This document shows, piece by piece, positions 1-11,341 of a stretch of 64,000 nt of DNA. Positions within the stretch are counted from its first letter, which is position 1. Every line of letters begins with the position of its first letter. This DNA is from Zygnema cylindricum. Its lineage: Eukaryota; Streptophyta; Zygnematophyceae; Zygnematales; Zygnemataceae. The position numbers and the translations under genes were made by a program. The stretch lies in contig JBBHKE010002887.1 of assembly GCA_037447655.1 (NCBI GenBank), forward strand, positions 310,001-374,000, written 5' to 3'. The notes beneath the pieces were generated by a model that did no database searches, had not been told where the DNA came from, and saw nothing but the letters and a program-made list of their open reading frames with translations.

Positions 1-496
1 ATGGTTGCACTTGGGTGGGAACAATACTGACATCACCACTTGGAGTGATGCCAGCTATGGGGATGCTTCTATGAGGAGATGTACCTCTGGATATGTATTT
101 TATGTGATGAAGCTTGCTCGTGGAGCACCAAGCAACAAAAGGATATTGCTCAGTCCACCATGGAGGCTAAATACATGGCTTCTTCCTTTGCTGTAAAAGA
201 ATTAATGTGGGTCAAATCTTTGCTCGGTGAGCTTGGTCATCTTAAGAGTGGTGTCCAAAAAGTATTTTGTGATAATAAGGCTGCCATTGCCATTTCTGCG
301 AATCCTAAACATCACTTTAAAGCCAAACACATGGACAGTAGACTTAGCTTTGTTAGGGAGAAGTAGAAAACAAGATAATCAATTTGGAGTATAAACCAAA
401 TAGTGAAATGGTAACAGATTTGATGACCAAACCTGTGCCTTCACCTAAACTAATATTCTGCCGGAGGAGTGTGGTCTTAAATTAAAGAGTGACTAG
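1..496 (+). pseudogene. Copia RNase H C-terminal fragment (element P)
   Basis: The window opens inside the RNase H domain of a copia-type Pol polyprotein, which degrades the RNA of the RNA:DNA hybrid during reverse transcription. Recognisable motifs are WSDASYGD (about 43-66), a KYMAS segment (about 170-184), CDNKAAIAI (about 268-297) and HHFKAKHMD (about 309-335). A small deletion near 100-115 and a lost base near 364 shift the frame, so the product is broken. The last residues GLKLKSD precede a stop at 494-496. A purine-rich tract (497-510) and an LTR follow directly, as expected for the 3' end of an LTR element. The rest of P lies left of the window. It is of the same family as Q, U and W. 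Confidence 0.9.
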
Positions 497-510
497 AAAA
501 TAAATGGAGG

Positions 511-1544
511 TGTGGAAATTAAAGGCTATTTTAGTATTTTCTAGGTTTTGTAAAATACAGAAAAGAAGCAGTGGCAGCCTGCCTCTAACTCCTATCTCAA
601 GCTCCCACATTTGTCGCAGTCACTGAAAGTTAGAGAGGGAGATAGAGCCATGACCGCCTATGCTATATAGACGGGGACAGACATTAGTTTGGTAGATTTA
701 CCAAAATAGTAATTGACGGACACGAGATTTCAACCTGGTACCTGCCAATCGTTAAAGCAACCGGTAGCTGGTTCCTTTAGCCAATTAGTCCAAGATGAAG
801 GTTATTCTATATAGGGTTTGATAATTAAATAAATACTTACACGTAGGCTATTTCATTTAACGTGATTTTTGGACATAGATACAGTTTTTGTTGTACAGCG
901 TACGAAACGTCCAAAACAGATATCGTGCACTTTGTTTCGAAGGCGAAACAAATATCGCGCAAGTATTTATGACGGCTACGATTGAAATCCAGTTTAATAC
1001 GACAGTCGCGAAGCATGCCGAGATCCCGGAATAGGTTTTCGGCGGTTTACGGTCAAGGTCACATCGATTGGCACGTGGCACAACCATATTGGAAAACGTC
1101 ATCTCCGGGGATTACAGGAACGAATCCAAAAATCACATGTGTCGACTTCTTAGCCATGTCGTACAACGGCCGTACAGAAAATACACCGCCACCTGTACCT
1201 TTCTATACGAAACAGTATTATGGTTGGGGTTATGCTTCAGTAGATAGAGTTTTAGAGAGAGATAGGACTTAGAAAAATTTGATAGATTTGACCCTCTCTC
1301 CCAGGGAGCTTCTTACAAAAGGTCAACTTTGACCCTCTAAAACTTAGTGCTCAGGGGAGCAAATTCAGAGATTCTTTTTGCTATAGACTGAGAGGAGTCT
1401 TCCCTTCATAGGGGTGAAGGTGGTCAAAGTTTTTGTCTATCACGGTGGCAGTTATACCTGCTGAAACACAAAGGGGTTAGTGATATCCTAGAGGCTTGGT
1501 GTGAGCTGCCTACTCTAAGGACCTATGGAAGTCTCAAAGTTATA
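511..1544 (+). repeat. LTR of element P (family 2)
   Basis: It begins TGTGGAAATT directly after the polypurine tract AAATAAATGGAGG and ends at a decayed form of the family end (GTTATA for GTTGCA). It shows the family-2 landmarks in order: the TTTTCTAGG leader, GTCACTGAAAGT, an antisense tRNA-like stretch around 717-790, GTAC-rich palindromes, and the gag-start remnant ATGGAAGTCTCAAAG near 1524-1538. Its length of 1034 bp matches the roughly 1050 bp of the other family-2 LTRs. Confidence 0.85.
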
Positions 1545-1771
1545 AGAGCCTGTGTACAAAAGGTCAACTTTGACCCTCTATAACGTACTCCTCAGAGAAT
1601 CTTTTTGCTATCGACTCTGGGGAGTATTTCCTTCACAGGGGTGAAGGTGGTTAGAGTTTTTGTCTTCCAGGTTGGCAGCTATTTTTGATGAAACACAAGG
1701 GGGTTAGGGTTATCCTAGAGGCTTCGTGTGAGCTACTTACTCTGAGGGCCAATGGAGGTCTCAGAGTTGTA
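1545..1771 (+). repeat. Partial second LTR (3' 227 bp) leading into element Q
   Basis: This repeats the last 227 bp of the preceding LTR: the AAAAGGTCAACTTTGACCCT landmark occurs at both about 1317 and about 1558. It ends GAGTTGTA and is followed by a primer-binding-site copy. It can be read as the remains of the 5' LTR of Q, joined to the complete P LTR by recombination, or as a local partial duplication. The missing part is the LTR start and U3. Confidence 0.8.
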
Positions 1772-2146
1772 TGTTATGGGCCCACCCTCTAGGGTGCCGA
1801 TCTATAATGAAACAGGCTTCATATACAGGGAAAGTATGATGACTGGAGATCTATGTGAGAAAAGGTTTTGGGGAATAGTGAGTGGATTGGTGAGGCGTCC
1901 ACCCCGTTTTGGCATCCCTCGAGGGTTTGGAGGAAGTAGATTCACCAGAGATGCATATCCATCTCCAATGGAGGAGACAAATGAAGGGTTTGTGGTGGAC
2001 AAAGGAAAAGAGAAAGAGATGATCACACCGATAGCAACCGGTTTGGCATTCATGTCATCTATTCCAAGGAACAAGGAGAATGATACAGATACCTGGGACT
2101 ACAACAATATGGCGGCAAAGTACTTCACCCTCCGCCATCTTACTCA
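1752..2146 (+). pseudogene. Gag N-terminus of element Q (5' segment)
   Basis: The frame starts at ATG 1752 inside the LTR end and reads MEVSELYVMGPPSRVPIYN, the gag start shared by all family-1 and family-2 elements here. It continues through a KGKEKE-type charged linker to the NNMAAKYFTLRHLTHA helix region. Gag is the particle-forming structural protein of the retrotransposon. The frame is open from the start to 2146, where element R is inserted. Gag resumes at 8506 after the target duplication ACTCA. Apparent downstream codons to 2192 read into the R LTR and are not gag. Confidence 0.9.
1772..1786 (+). other. Primer-binding site of Q (half-tRNA type)
   Basis: TGTTATGGGCCCACC matches 14 of 15 positions of the complement of plant initiator tRNA-Met nucleotides 25-39 (anticodon arm). 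It lies inside the gag frame and encodes V-M-G-P-P. Confidence 0.75.
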
Positions 2147-3152
2147 TGCAATTTTGTGTTCTCCATTGGACTACATAATTCGAAAGCCTTGAGATAGGTT
2201 TTAACTAACCCCCTTCAAGCCAGAACCACTACTGTCCAAAAAGGCAAACTGATAGTTTGATTGTACCCATGTGCAAGCTGGACTCCCCTGAGTCCGTAGC
2301 AAAAAAAATCACTGAAAATGGCGAACCAGCCGATAAGTTATGAGGTAGCAAAAATGCCAATTTATACAAACTCTCAAATGGAGAGGTGACTGTTTATCCA
2401 AAAAATAACTAAGTCCTAACCCCTCTCACAATCCTTATCTACTACAGTACGAACCAATCAAATAACTGTAAAGTACAGAAAGGTACTATGACGGATGTCC
2501 TTTCTGTACGGTCTATGTATAACCAGGCCACTGAGTGGATGCGTGTCACCCTTCCACTCGTCTGTATGGTCCTCGGAATTACCGCGACCAAATGTTATCC
2601 CTCCACGTGGCGCCAGGTCATGCCACTTCCATAAACGCCAAAGTGACCATTGCGCGATCGTGATAGTGATATATAACGTCGGATTACATCCGACATTGAA
2701 TGTCGGCCGTCGAAATAAATGTCCGAATTATGTGTTTCTTGCGAAATGACGCATGCACTTAAAATTTAACTAGTTTTATGTTCCTTTGTTCACATCTTAG
2801 TTAAAAGTTTTCAAAACCATGTATAAGTTTAAATACGTATCAAATCCTATGAACTTTAACGGAATTCTACGACAGACTCGTTGGAGCTAACGGCTACGCC
2901 ATACTCTACCGGTAGGAGGTTCGAGTCCAGCTAGACTCAACCTTTTGTTGAGAGTTACGTAAGTCACTCTTTAGTCTTGCGTGTTGAACTAAGGCAGCCA
3001 TGGCTCAACCACCCTCTCTATCGTTCATTCACCACAACAAGTATGGTGGCTAGACAGTGGTGGTGGAGGCAAGTTGTCCGCCCTATTCTTTTTCATTTTA
3101 TACAGATATATTTAGACCTAGAAAATACTCTATAAATCTAGTATAATTTAAC
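2147..3152 (-). repeat. 3' LTR of R
   Basis: It is paired with 7494-8500. The end next to the coding region has decayed (ATTTAA where intact copies have TTTCAACA) and is followed by the complement of the polypurine tract. The sense strand has a TATA-like box (complement of TTTATAC near 2361). It carries an antisense tRNA-like stretch with GGTTCGAGTCC near 2918-2930. Confidence 0.9.
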
Positions 3153-3170
3153 TCTCCCATTATTTCTAGT

Positions 3171-4770
3171 CTAACTTTAAATTCAGTTTTAGTCCAGATT
3201 TTTCTCTGCAATATTTTAATTTGGGAGAAGGCATTGGTTTTGTCATCATATCAGCCACCATTTCCTCGTTAGATATTAATACAAGATTCACAATCTTATT
3301 CACAACTTTTTCTCTCAAAAAACTCAATCATATGTCCATATGCTTAGCCTTAAAATGATGTTTTGGATTAGCTGCAATTGTAATGGAAGCTTGATTATCA
3401 CAAAATACTTCATGCACTCCCTCCTTCATATACCCCAATTCTTGCAACAAGGATTTGACCCACATCAACTGTTTCACAGCAGAACAAGAGGCCATGTACT
3501 TAGCCTCCATAGTAGATTGCGCAACCACCTTTTGTTGCTTGCTGATCAAACAACAAGCACCTTCCCCCACATACAACACATACCCAAAAGTGCATCTTCT
3601 CTTAGGTGCATCCCCATAACTGGCATCACTCAAAGTAGTGATATTAGTGTGCTTCCCTCCCAAATGCAGCCATAACTCTCTGGTTCCTACTAGATATCTC
3701 ATGACTCTCTTGGCAGCCTCCTGATCTTTCTTCCTAGGATCGTTAAGACTCCTACTGAGGACTCCTACTGTTGTTGCTATCTTTGGCCTTGTATAGTTAA
3801 TAAAGTAGATCAAACTTCCTACAACCTGACTATAAGGAATAGACTTCATAAACTTTCTCTCCTCTAGACTTATCTGATCATCTAAGATTATCACTCCTCG
3901 TTCTACACTCCCATCACCTACTTTCTTCAAGTCCATGGGAGTGGTACAACTCTTCGCCTTTTCCATCTGGAATTTCTCAACCATATTACCTATTCCTTCT
4001 TTCTGAGTAAGTCTGATAATCTTCTTCCCCCCATCTCTCTCCATTTAGATTCCCAAAATAAATTTTGCCTCCCTTCAATCCTTCATATCAAATCTGCCCC
4101 TAAGATCTTTCTTTAGCCTATTGATCTTCTCCAAGGATTTACTTAACACAAGCAGATCATCCACATAAATTGCAATAAAAATGACACCATTCTCATCATC
4201 AAACATATAGATAGAATGGTCAGAGCTGATCCGGATATATCCAAGACCGGTGAGAAACTCATCTAGATTTTTATTCCACTGTCAAGGAGCCTGCTTCTGT
4301 TCATATAAAGACTTTATGAGCCTGCAGAATTTTTTCTCTTCTCCTTAATCCACTAATCCCTTTGGTTGCCTCATGAAAATTTCTTCCTCTTACTCACCAT
4401 TTAGAAAGGTAGTCTTAATATCCATTTGGTGTATTTGCATGTCTTCCGCTTCTGCCAGACTGAGGAGAATCATTACTGATGGAAACCGAACAATCGGAGC
4501 AAAAGTCTCCTCATAGTCAATCCCCTTCTTTTGGGTGAATCTCTTTGCTACCAATCGAGCCTTATATCTTTAAATGGTATTATCTAGGTTTATTTTTAGT
4601 TTAAACGCCCATTTACACCAAATCGCTTTTCTGTCTGGAGGACACTCTGCTTGTCCCAAGTATTTGTTCTTATGATGAAAGCCATTTGATCATTTATGAC
4701 TCTAATCCATCTGTCTTTCTCCAAACTATTTACTGCATTTGAGTATGACTAAGGCTCATCTGGGTGAGAT
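3171..4770 (-). pseudogene. Reverse transcriptase-RNase H of R (decayed)
   Basis: Read on the (-) strand, this is the C-terminal half of the polyprotein. It contains the DNTIERYKA region (TIxxYKARL in intact copies), the IxIYVDDLLVL catalytic motif of RT (about 4155-4180), then TRPKIATTVGVLSRSL, and the RNase H motifs SDASYGDAP, KYMAS, CDNQASI and HHFKAKHMDI (3328-3650). A 238-codon stretch at 3328-4044 is still open. Upstream, a TGG-to-TAG change near 4047 and frameshifts break the RT. RT copies the element RNA into DNA inside particles, and RNase H removes the template. Confidence 0.92.
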
Positions 4771-5886
4771 AGCTAAGTTACGTTGTGGGCAACCTATTTT
4801 TCCTTAATCCTTTTGCTACTCTTTCCCCCCCCTCAAACTCTGAAGATGAGATGGAGGGAAGTTTGGGATTTCTTATTATTGTCTCATCGGCTCCCCTATC
4901 CATGGGAGCCGGTTCCAGTTCCTCCTCTTGTATCTCCTCTATTTCCATAAGAATATGTGAGGTTTCCGGTGGATCTCATATTTTTTGGAATTACCTTGAA
5001 TTTCAATCCTTGTTTCACTCATATCCCATTTCGGAACGATGGAGTCCTCCTCACCTTCTGACTCAAATCTGATTCTTATCTTCTTGGTATATTTAAAGGG
5101 GTCAAATGACTTCCCTTCATCCATGACAACTAAGTGATTTACCAGAATGATATCTCTCTTTGCTAATTCATAGACTATATATCCTTTGATATCCTCATCA
5201 TATCGTACAAAGTATCCAGGTTTACCCTTAGCATCTAGTTTTCAATTTTTCCTATCTATGTTAAGATTGTAAACTTGGTTACCGAATACTTTAAGGTGAG
5301 AGATATCAAGTTTCATTCCAACCCATCTTTTATAAGGTGTCACTCCCTTTTTAGCTGAGGTAAAGACTATATTCTTAATGTAGTTAGCACAGCTCCTGGC
5401 TTTAACCCAATTTTTTTTTTTTTTTTTTTTTATTGTCGCCCGACATACTGTATGCACTATCTCTTAGTGTTCGGTTCAACCTCTCAGCTACCCCATTTTG
5501 TTTCGGGTTATATCGTATTGTTTTGTGGTACTGAACTCCCTCATCTCTTAAGAATTCCTCAAACTGGTTTGAGGTATATTCCCCTCTATTATCACTCCTA
5601 ATTCTTTTAATGGGGGTTCCATGCAACTTCTCACTCCCGGCTTTATATCCTTTGAAGTAAGTTGATGTTTCAGACTTTGTTTTTAGGAAGTAGACTCTAG
5701 AGTATCTAAATCAATCATCTGTTATTGTCACATCAACCTCTTTCCTCCAACCGAAGGTACTTTTGTAGGTGCTCAGATATCTGTGTGGACCAGATCTAGT
5801 ACTTTCTCACCTCTATATAAGGCGGCTTTGCGAAAGGGAAGTCTATGAGCCTTACCTTGAGCACAGCCACTACAATCATCCATTAT
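4771..5886 (-). pseudogene. Integrase and linker of R (decayed)
   Basis: On the (-) strand this holds the copia integrase core and its C-terminal GKGY-like region. The second catalytic aspartate is in RSDNRGEYTS (5587-5625), where the usual GG is RG. The third acidic residue is in GVAERLNRTL. The C-terminal segment DVKGYxVYDLAK and the acidic linker before RT follow (4785-5200). A run of 21 T residues at 5411-5431 has replaced part of the conserved KKIGKRFWAEA stretch and destroys the frame. Integrase inserts the cDNA into the genome; this copy cannot be functional. Confidence 0.9.
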
Positions 5887-6385
5887 TTAATTATTCCCAA
5901 ACTCAATGCCTTCTACTACCCCAAGCTTTTTCATTTCCCACAACCTATCAAAATGCACATGCCCCAATCGCTTATGCCAAATCATCAACTTTGGAACACC
6001 AACATAGTAAGCATTCTTCATTTCATTACTCAAGTTAAGCCTAAACATTCCTTGGCTACCCTTATCTGCCGTGAAGTAAACTTCATCCCCATACTTAGCT
6101 GTAATGACTCCTCTTCTAGTGAAGGTATCAAACTCTTTGTCAACTAGCACAGACGTAGAAACAAGATTTTTACTCAGTAGAGCAATGTAGAGTACATGTA
6201 TGAAGGTGAGTATAGAAGTCTTTCCCTCCACTAAAACTTTCAGATCCACCGATCCCACTAGATCTGTTGTAACCACTCTCCCATCCCCATTCTCTATCTC
6301 TACAATAAGTTTTTTTCTTAGCTTAGTAAAGAAATGATTATCACGACACATATGCATGGATGCACCTTATTTGATAATCCATCCT
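5887..6385 (-). pseudogene. Protease and pre-integrase of R (active site lost)
   Basis: The (-) strand encodes GASMHMCRDNHFFTKL, then the GDGRVVTTDLVGSVDLKVL block and the pre-integrase zinc region HKRLGHVHFDRL (5887-6357, 156 codons open). The aspartic protease active site, normally IIDSGAS, reads IIK-stop-GAS at about 6362-6382, so both the catalytic Asp and the frame are gone. Protease normally cuts the Gag-Pol polyprotein. Confidence 0.9.
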
Positions 6386-7513
6386 TTCGTGGAGCTTCCC
6401 GAATTGCTCCGAGAGCACATTTTTGTTTCCGAGGGATCTCCTTCTCCTCAACTCTGTCGTCAAAAAGAAGCTCCCCATCCTCCTCTTCAGATGACTCGTC
6501 CTCAGTTTCTCCTTTCACTTTTGTAACCACAAGTGCCTTCTTTTTCCCTCTGGAAGAACCCCCTCTACGGTTCTCTTGGAGCCTCAGCTCTGACAGTTTG
6601 ACACAATCTGCTATGAAGTGTCCTGAATTTTTGCAAAAATGACAAAGACACTTTAGAGGCCTTGGTCCTCGAGATTGATCTTTTTCCCCTTTGTATGGTT
6701 TCTTTGGGTCCTTCCCTCATCAGTCTCCTCCTGCTGCTAGAGTTGAATGCTCTTTCCACCTCTCCTAATCTCCATTGTGTTTTCCTGCACAAGTATCATC
6801 CTGACCACTGTGTTCCATTTCCATGAACTATCAGGCATTTCCTGTACTTGGTACACTATGTTCTCGAACTCATCTAGTAACTTCATGATAAGGGTGTTAA
6901 CTTTCATTTTCATTGTACCTGTCCACCCGGCACTTTCCATCTCCATATACAAACAAGAAAGATCATTACAATAATCTAACATCTTTCCTCCTTTGTAAGT
7001 GTAACTCCGTAGCTTTTGCTCAGCCAACTAGAGCTTGTGAATAGTACCAGCTCTATAGATCTCCACCAAACTCACCCCCAACTCCTCGGCCTTCTAAATG
7101 TGAAGGTGAGGGGTGGCCAAAGCTTGAGTGAGCTGTCTTAGAATGAAGTTTTTGGCAGCCATGTTTACGTCTTCCCACATTTGAGTATCCTTCTCCGCGG
7201 ACTTCACAGCCGCCGCTCCCGGTGCAGTGGCAATAGGGGTTAGGGGTGTCTCCTTCCCTTTCCCCTTTTTGGACACACTGTTGTCCCCATCATCTGCATC
7301 CTGTGCTAAAGCACTTGCTGCAGCAAGAAATCTTACCCCAAATCGTGGTGGAGTTCCCGAAGGTGGACATTTCATTTGTCCACTGACGATACCCCAGTAT
7401 CATTTTTCGCACAAAGCCCCCATCATCATAGCTTCCCAATAGATGAACCCAGATCCATTGAAGGTGGTCACCCTAGAGGGTGGGCCCATAACGTGCAATT
7501 CTATGTCCTCCAT
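6386..7513 (-). pseudogene. Gag of R with CCHC knuckle (decayed)
   Basis: The start ATG (7511-7513) lies inside the 5' LTR and is followed by the VMGPPS segment encoded by the primer-binding site. Downstream come the KGKGKETPLTPIA linker, KNFILRQLTQ, the YTYKGGKMLDYCNDL helix region and a zinc knuckle of C-x2-C-x4-H-x4-C type near 6620-6650. The reading frame is broken between 7027 and 7094 and near 6565. It has the same domain order as intact A1. Confidence 0.88.
7479..7493 (-). other. Primer-binding site of R
   Basis: The (-) strand reads CGTTATGGGCCCACC directly after the 5' LTR. That is 14 of 15 matches to the complement of plant initiator tRNA-Met nucleotides 25-39. The ATG inside it is in frame with gag. 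Confidence 0.8.
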
Positions 7514-8500
7514 TGAACTACAGAATTCAGGAAGCCTCTAGATAGTTTTTAACTAACCCACTTTCAGCCACAACCACTGCGGCTAAAACAGACAAATTGA
7601 CAATTTGACTGCATCCCTGTGCAGTTTGGACTTCCCTGAGTCCGTAGCAAAAAGAATCACTGAAAACGGCCAACAGCTGATAAGTTATGAGGTGGAAAAA
7701 ATGCCTATTTATACAAACTCTCAAAGAGAGAGGTGACTGTCTATCCAAAAAAAAACTTAGTGCTAACCCCTCTCCCAATCCCTATCTACTACGGTACGAA
7801 CCAATCAAATAACTGTAAAGTAAAGAAAGGTACTACAGCTGATGTCTTTTGTGTATGGCCTATGAACAACCAGGCCACTAAGTGGACGCGCGTCACCCTT
7901 CCACTCTTGTGTATGTTCCTCGCAATTCCCGCGACCAAATGTTTTCCCTCCACGTGGCGCTAGGTCATGCCATGTCCATAAACGCCAAAGTGACCATTCC
8001 GCAATCCCGAAAGTGATATATGCCGTCGGATTAAATCCAACATTGAATGTCGGCCGTCGAAACAAATGTCCGAATCATTTGTTTCGTTTGAAATGACGTC
8101 CGCACTGAAAATTTAACTAGTTTTATGATCCTTTGTTCACATCTTAGTTAATCGGTTTCAATACCATTTATAAGTTTAAATACGTATCAAACACTTTGTA
8201 CTTTAACGGACTTCTACGACAAACGCGTTAGAACTAACGGCTAAAGCGTACTCTAATGGTTGGATGTTCGAGTTCTACCAAACTCAACCTTTTGTTGAGA
8301 GTGACATAAGTCACTCTTTGGTCCTGCCTATTGAACTAAGGCTGCCATGGCTCAACAACCGTCTCTATCGTTCAGTGACTAGAACAAGTATGGTGGTTAG
8401 AGAGAGGAGGTGGAGATTGGCTGTCCGCCCTAATCTTTTTCTTTTTATACTGATATATTTAGACCTAGAAAATACTCTATAAATCTAGTATAATTCAACA
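7494..8500 (-). repeat. 5' LTR of R
   Basis: It is 1007 bp, with (+) strand ends TGCAATTCTA and TAATTCAACA. It contains the gag start codon at its internal end, a sense-strand TATA-like box near 7710, the G-box-like CCACGTGGC near 7951 and the GTAC-rich block around 7790-7850. Confidence 0.93.
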
Positions 8501-8505
8501 ACTCA

Positions 8506-9117
8506 AGGGCTTGCATCTCTTTTTTTGCAAGTAAAGAGGGCATCTGATCTTTGGGTGGCTCTCATAGAGATGTACAGAAAGTGGTAAGATTTAAGAACAA
8601 CAGTTGGTTGATCGAAAATTAACGCATATGTATACAAGGGGGGGGAAGATGCTAGATTTTTGTAATGAGCTCGCAACACTTTTCATGGAGCTAGAGAGTG
8701 TTGGACAGGTTGAAACTGAAAAGATAAAGGTGAACTGCTTTCTCATCAAGTTACTAGATGAGTTCGAGAACATAATCAACCGTGTGTAGGACTTGGAAGA
8801 CTCTAGGTAGATATGGAATTCAGTGGTAGGGATGATTCTCGTTCGGGAGAACACGATTGAGATCCGAAAAGAAGGAAAGAGTGAGCAAGCCTTGGCTGCT
8901 CGGACAGACTGGAGGAACAACAATTTTATGAAACCGGTCGGAAATTATGGAGGGGGAGCTAGAAAAATCAAACCGAGGAGTTTAGACCAAGGACTTCCAA
9001 GGGTTTGTGTCATTTTTGTAAGAAACCGAGCACTATATGGCGGAGTGCACTAAGCTAACCAAACTTCAGTTAAAAAAGGGGCATATTGGTGGACCTTGAA
9101 GAGGAAAGAAAAAGCCT
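8506..9117 (+). pseudogene. Gag of element Q (3' segment) with decayed CCHC
   Basis: Gag resumes after the R insertion: the KRASDLWVALIEMYR helix, then YTRGGKMLDFCNELATLFMELES, NCFLIKLLDEFENIINRV, and MILVRENTIEIRKEGKS. Stops at about 8585, 8787 and 8809 and frameshifts near 8960-9050 interrupt it. The zinc-knuckle stretch (about 9005-9050, equivalent to CHFCKKPGHYMAEC in W) is out of frame. Together with 1752-2146 this is the whole gag of Q, which is not functional. Confidence 0.88.
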
Positions 9118-9790
9118 CTAGTGACTCAGGTACACGAGGAGGAATCCGAGGATGATGACGGTGAGCTCTTGTTGGATGAGGATTTGGAGGCAAAGACCGA
9201 GGTCAAAATTCCTCGAAAGCAGAAGTGTGCTTTTGGAGGTTTGAAAGGTGAAGGAGGTTTGATTGTGGATTCCGGTGCCTCCCTGTACATGTTTAAGGAT
9301 AAACACATGTTCACAAAGATGAGAAAGATTCCCACCGTAGAGATAGAGTATGGGGATGGGAGGGTAGTCACTACTACTATGGTAGGATCGGTAGATCTGA
9401 AAGTTTTAGTGGAGGGAAAGACATCCATAGTGACATTCTGTGATGTGTTGTTTATTCCAGAGTTAAACAAAAACCTCATCTCAACGTCTATGTTAGATGA
9501 TAAGGGTTTTGAGACTAGCACTAAGAAGGAAACCTTTACTGCTAACTTTGAGGAGGAAGTTTATTTCACTGCTGAAAAAGGTAGCCAAGGAATGCTTAGG
9601 CTGATTTTAAACAATGAAAAGAAAAAACTTTACTATTCTGGTGATCATGATATCATGTTGTGGCATAAGAGGCTTAGACATATGCATTTAGATAAGTGGA
9701 AAGAAATGAAAAAGATGGGAATAGTGAAAGGAATTTAGTTCTGAGAAAGTGAAAACCTAAGTGACTGTAGTGGTTGTTCTCAAGGTAAAG
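9118..9790 (+). pseudogene. Protease and pre-integrase of Q
   Basis: An open stretch of 205 codons holds an acidic linker (EEESEDDDGELLLDEDLEA), the aspartic protease site LIVDSGASLYMF at about 9260-9295 with the DSG triad intact, the GDGRVVTTTMVGSVDLKVL block, and the pre-integrase motif MLWHKRLRHMHLDK. It runs into SDCSGCSQGK (the second zinc pair) and is then cut at 9790 by the LTR of S. The integrase core that should follow is absent from Q. Confidence 0.9.
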
Positions 9791-10460
9791 TGTTGAAGGT
9801 AATGGGCATTAAGACTCTGCTGTGATCCACTCCCACTAGGAGTCACACTTGCACCAGCAGGAGCAGGTGGAGCACTAGGGCTAATAAGAGCACTTGCAAT
9901 AAGAGCTGAGCCATTATCAGACATGTTAGCGGAAGCAAACCCAAAGAGAAATGCCTAAAAGAATAGATCTATAGTGTAAGATATGTAACTCCAAACGAAA
10001 GAGGTCTTTCAACCAAACAAACATGTACTACAAGCAAATTAGAGACAATAGAGCGTAAAATAGCTTAAACTGCACCCAGTGCTCTCATTTCTTTAACTCT
10101 TGTGTAGAATGTACATTCTGTATCAAACTGATCATTCCTAATTGAATTAAATACTCTAAAGATCCTCAAAATATCTAAAACGTATGTAGAAGGTTCACCA
10201 GACAGCCTACTGACAAAAATCTAAGTGTTTGGACCAGAATTGTCCACTAACAATATCTATACCCTAAAAATCAGGGTGATTTTTATCACGTCTACATTCA
10301 TTGGCGGCCGAACACACTAATTTACTTAAAGATAACTATTCGTGTAGATACTACAAAAAATCCACACTAAATTTGGTTAATATTGAACAGTTGGTATTCC
10401 AAAAATATTCTAAGTCCTAGACTCAAATTTCTAAGGCTTACTAAAGCTTACTTTTCAATA
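9791..10460 (-). repeat. 3' LTR of S
   Basis: The (+) strand starts TGTTGAAGGT and ends CTTTTCAATA (one change from CAACA), about 670 bp. The sense strand contains a gag-like start (ATG at 9922-9924) that opens a Ser/Ala/Pro-rich N-terminus. It runs in frame to the LTR end with the same codon phase (CA|G) as the other families. Confidence 0.8.
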
Positions 10461-10475
10461 CTCCCCTTAAGCTTT

Positions 10476-11341
10476 AGAAGACTTACTCACTTAGACCACA
10501 TGCTTTTCTGCAGTACTCCAACTTAGGAGATGGAAGGGCTTTGTCAACATGTCCGCAACCATTTTCTCATCAGGCAAATAGCAAAGTTTGACAACTTTTG
10601 CAAATACTTTCTCTCGTACCAAATGTAGCCGAATGTCCATATGTTTACTCTTAAAATGGTGACTTTGGTTTGTAGCCACAAAAATGGCTGTCGGATTGTC
10701 GCACCACATTATTTGTATCCCGTGTTGTGTAAAACCCAATTCTTGAAGAAATGCTTTAATCCATAGCAGCTCTTTCAATGCTGCGCTCGCAGCCATGTAT
10801 TCGGCTTGTATAGTAGATTAAGCCGTGAATTTTTGAAGTTTACTACTCCAACTACAAGTTCCACTTCCAATCTGAATGACATACCCAGTTGTAGACTTCC
10901 TACTAGGCACATCACCATAGCTAGCATCACTCCAAGTATTAATGCTAACCTTGTCCCCTCCCAAAGTAAGCCAAAGATTTCTAGTCCCAACAAGATACCT
11001 TAAAACCCTTTTTGCTGCCTCCCAGTCTCTCTTTCGTGGATTTTGCAGACTTCTCCTCAATACACCTACTGCTGCAACTATATCGAGCCTAGTGGAATTC
11101 ATGAAGTAAATCAGAGTTCCTACTACTTCTCTGTAAGGTACTTGGGACATAAATTTTTGCTCTTCTGGACAAAGTTCCTTATCTATTATGACTCCAAACT
11201 CATGCTCTATTCCTTCAAGTTTTTGCTTATACTCCATAGGAGTTGCACAACCTTTGGCATCCGCCAAGCCAAATTTTTCCAACATGTTTTCTATCGCTTC
11301 TTTTTAAGTTTTTCTAATTATTTTCTTTTCTCTATCTCTTT
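10476..11341 (-). pseudogene. RNase H and late RT of S
   Basis: The (-) strand encodes LEKFGLADAKGCATPMEYK, IPY/VPYREVVGTLIYF, STRLDIVAAVGVLRRSL and the RNase H motifs TWSDASYGDVPSRKSTTGY. After a TAA at about 10818 it continues with MAASAALKELLWIKAFLQELG, CDNPTAIFVA and HHFKSKHMDIRLHLVREKV. It ends at 10491 with a purine tract and the LTR just below. The CDNPTA variant replaces the usual CDNQAA. It is truncated at 11341, so the RT active site is missing. Confidence 0.88.

Larger units (their letters stand above)
2147..8500 (-). mobile_element. Complete copia element R (family 1), inserted in Q gag
   Basis: The (+) strand reads TGCAATTTTG at 2147 and TAATTCAACA at 8491-8500, the two ends of a TG...CA element in (-) orientation. 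The 5-bp target duplication ACTCA is perfect (2142-2146 and 8501-8505), and Q gag continues across the site. Total length is 6354 bp with LTRs of about 1006 bp. The LTRs have diverged clearly (my rough reading is about 15%), and the coding region is broken by several frameshifts and stops, so this is an old, dead copy. It still shows full copia order: gag, protease, integrase, RT, RNase H. Confidence 0.95.
9791..11341 (-). mobile_element. Truncated copia element S (3' LTR plus RNase H)
   Basis: A (-) element keeps only its 3' LTR and the RNase H/late RT region. It abuts pol of Q on both sides, but Q skips from the pre-integrase zinc motif (9790) to the linker before RT (11342). Insertion of S was therefore accompanied or followed by deletion of both the 5' part of S and the Q integrase core. 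No target duplication can be paired. Its protein is closer to B and C than to A1. Confidence 0.85.

Noticed and set aside
982-1272. Open frames inside the P LTR and similar LTR frames (2495-2749, 56899-57368, 60578-60784)
   Set aside because: They lie in LTR DNA present in every copy, are not conserved in frame among copies and have no known domain.
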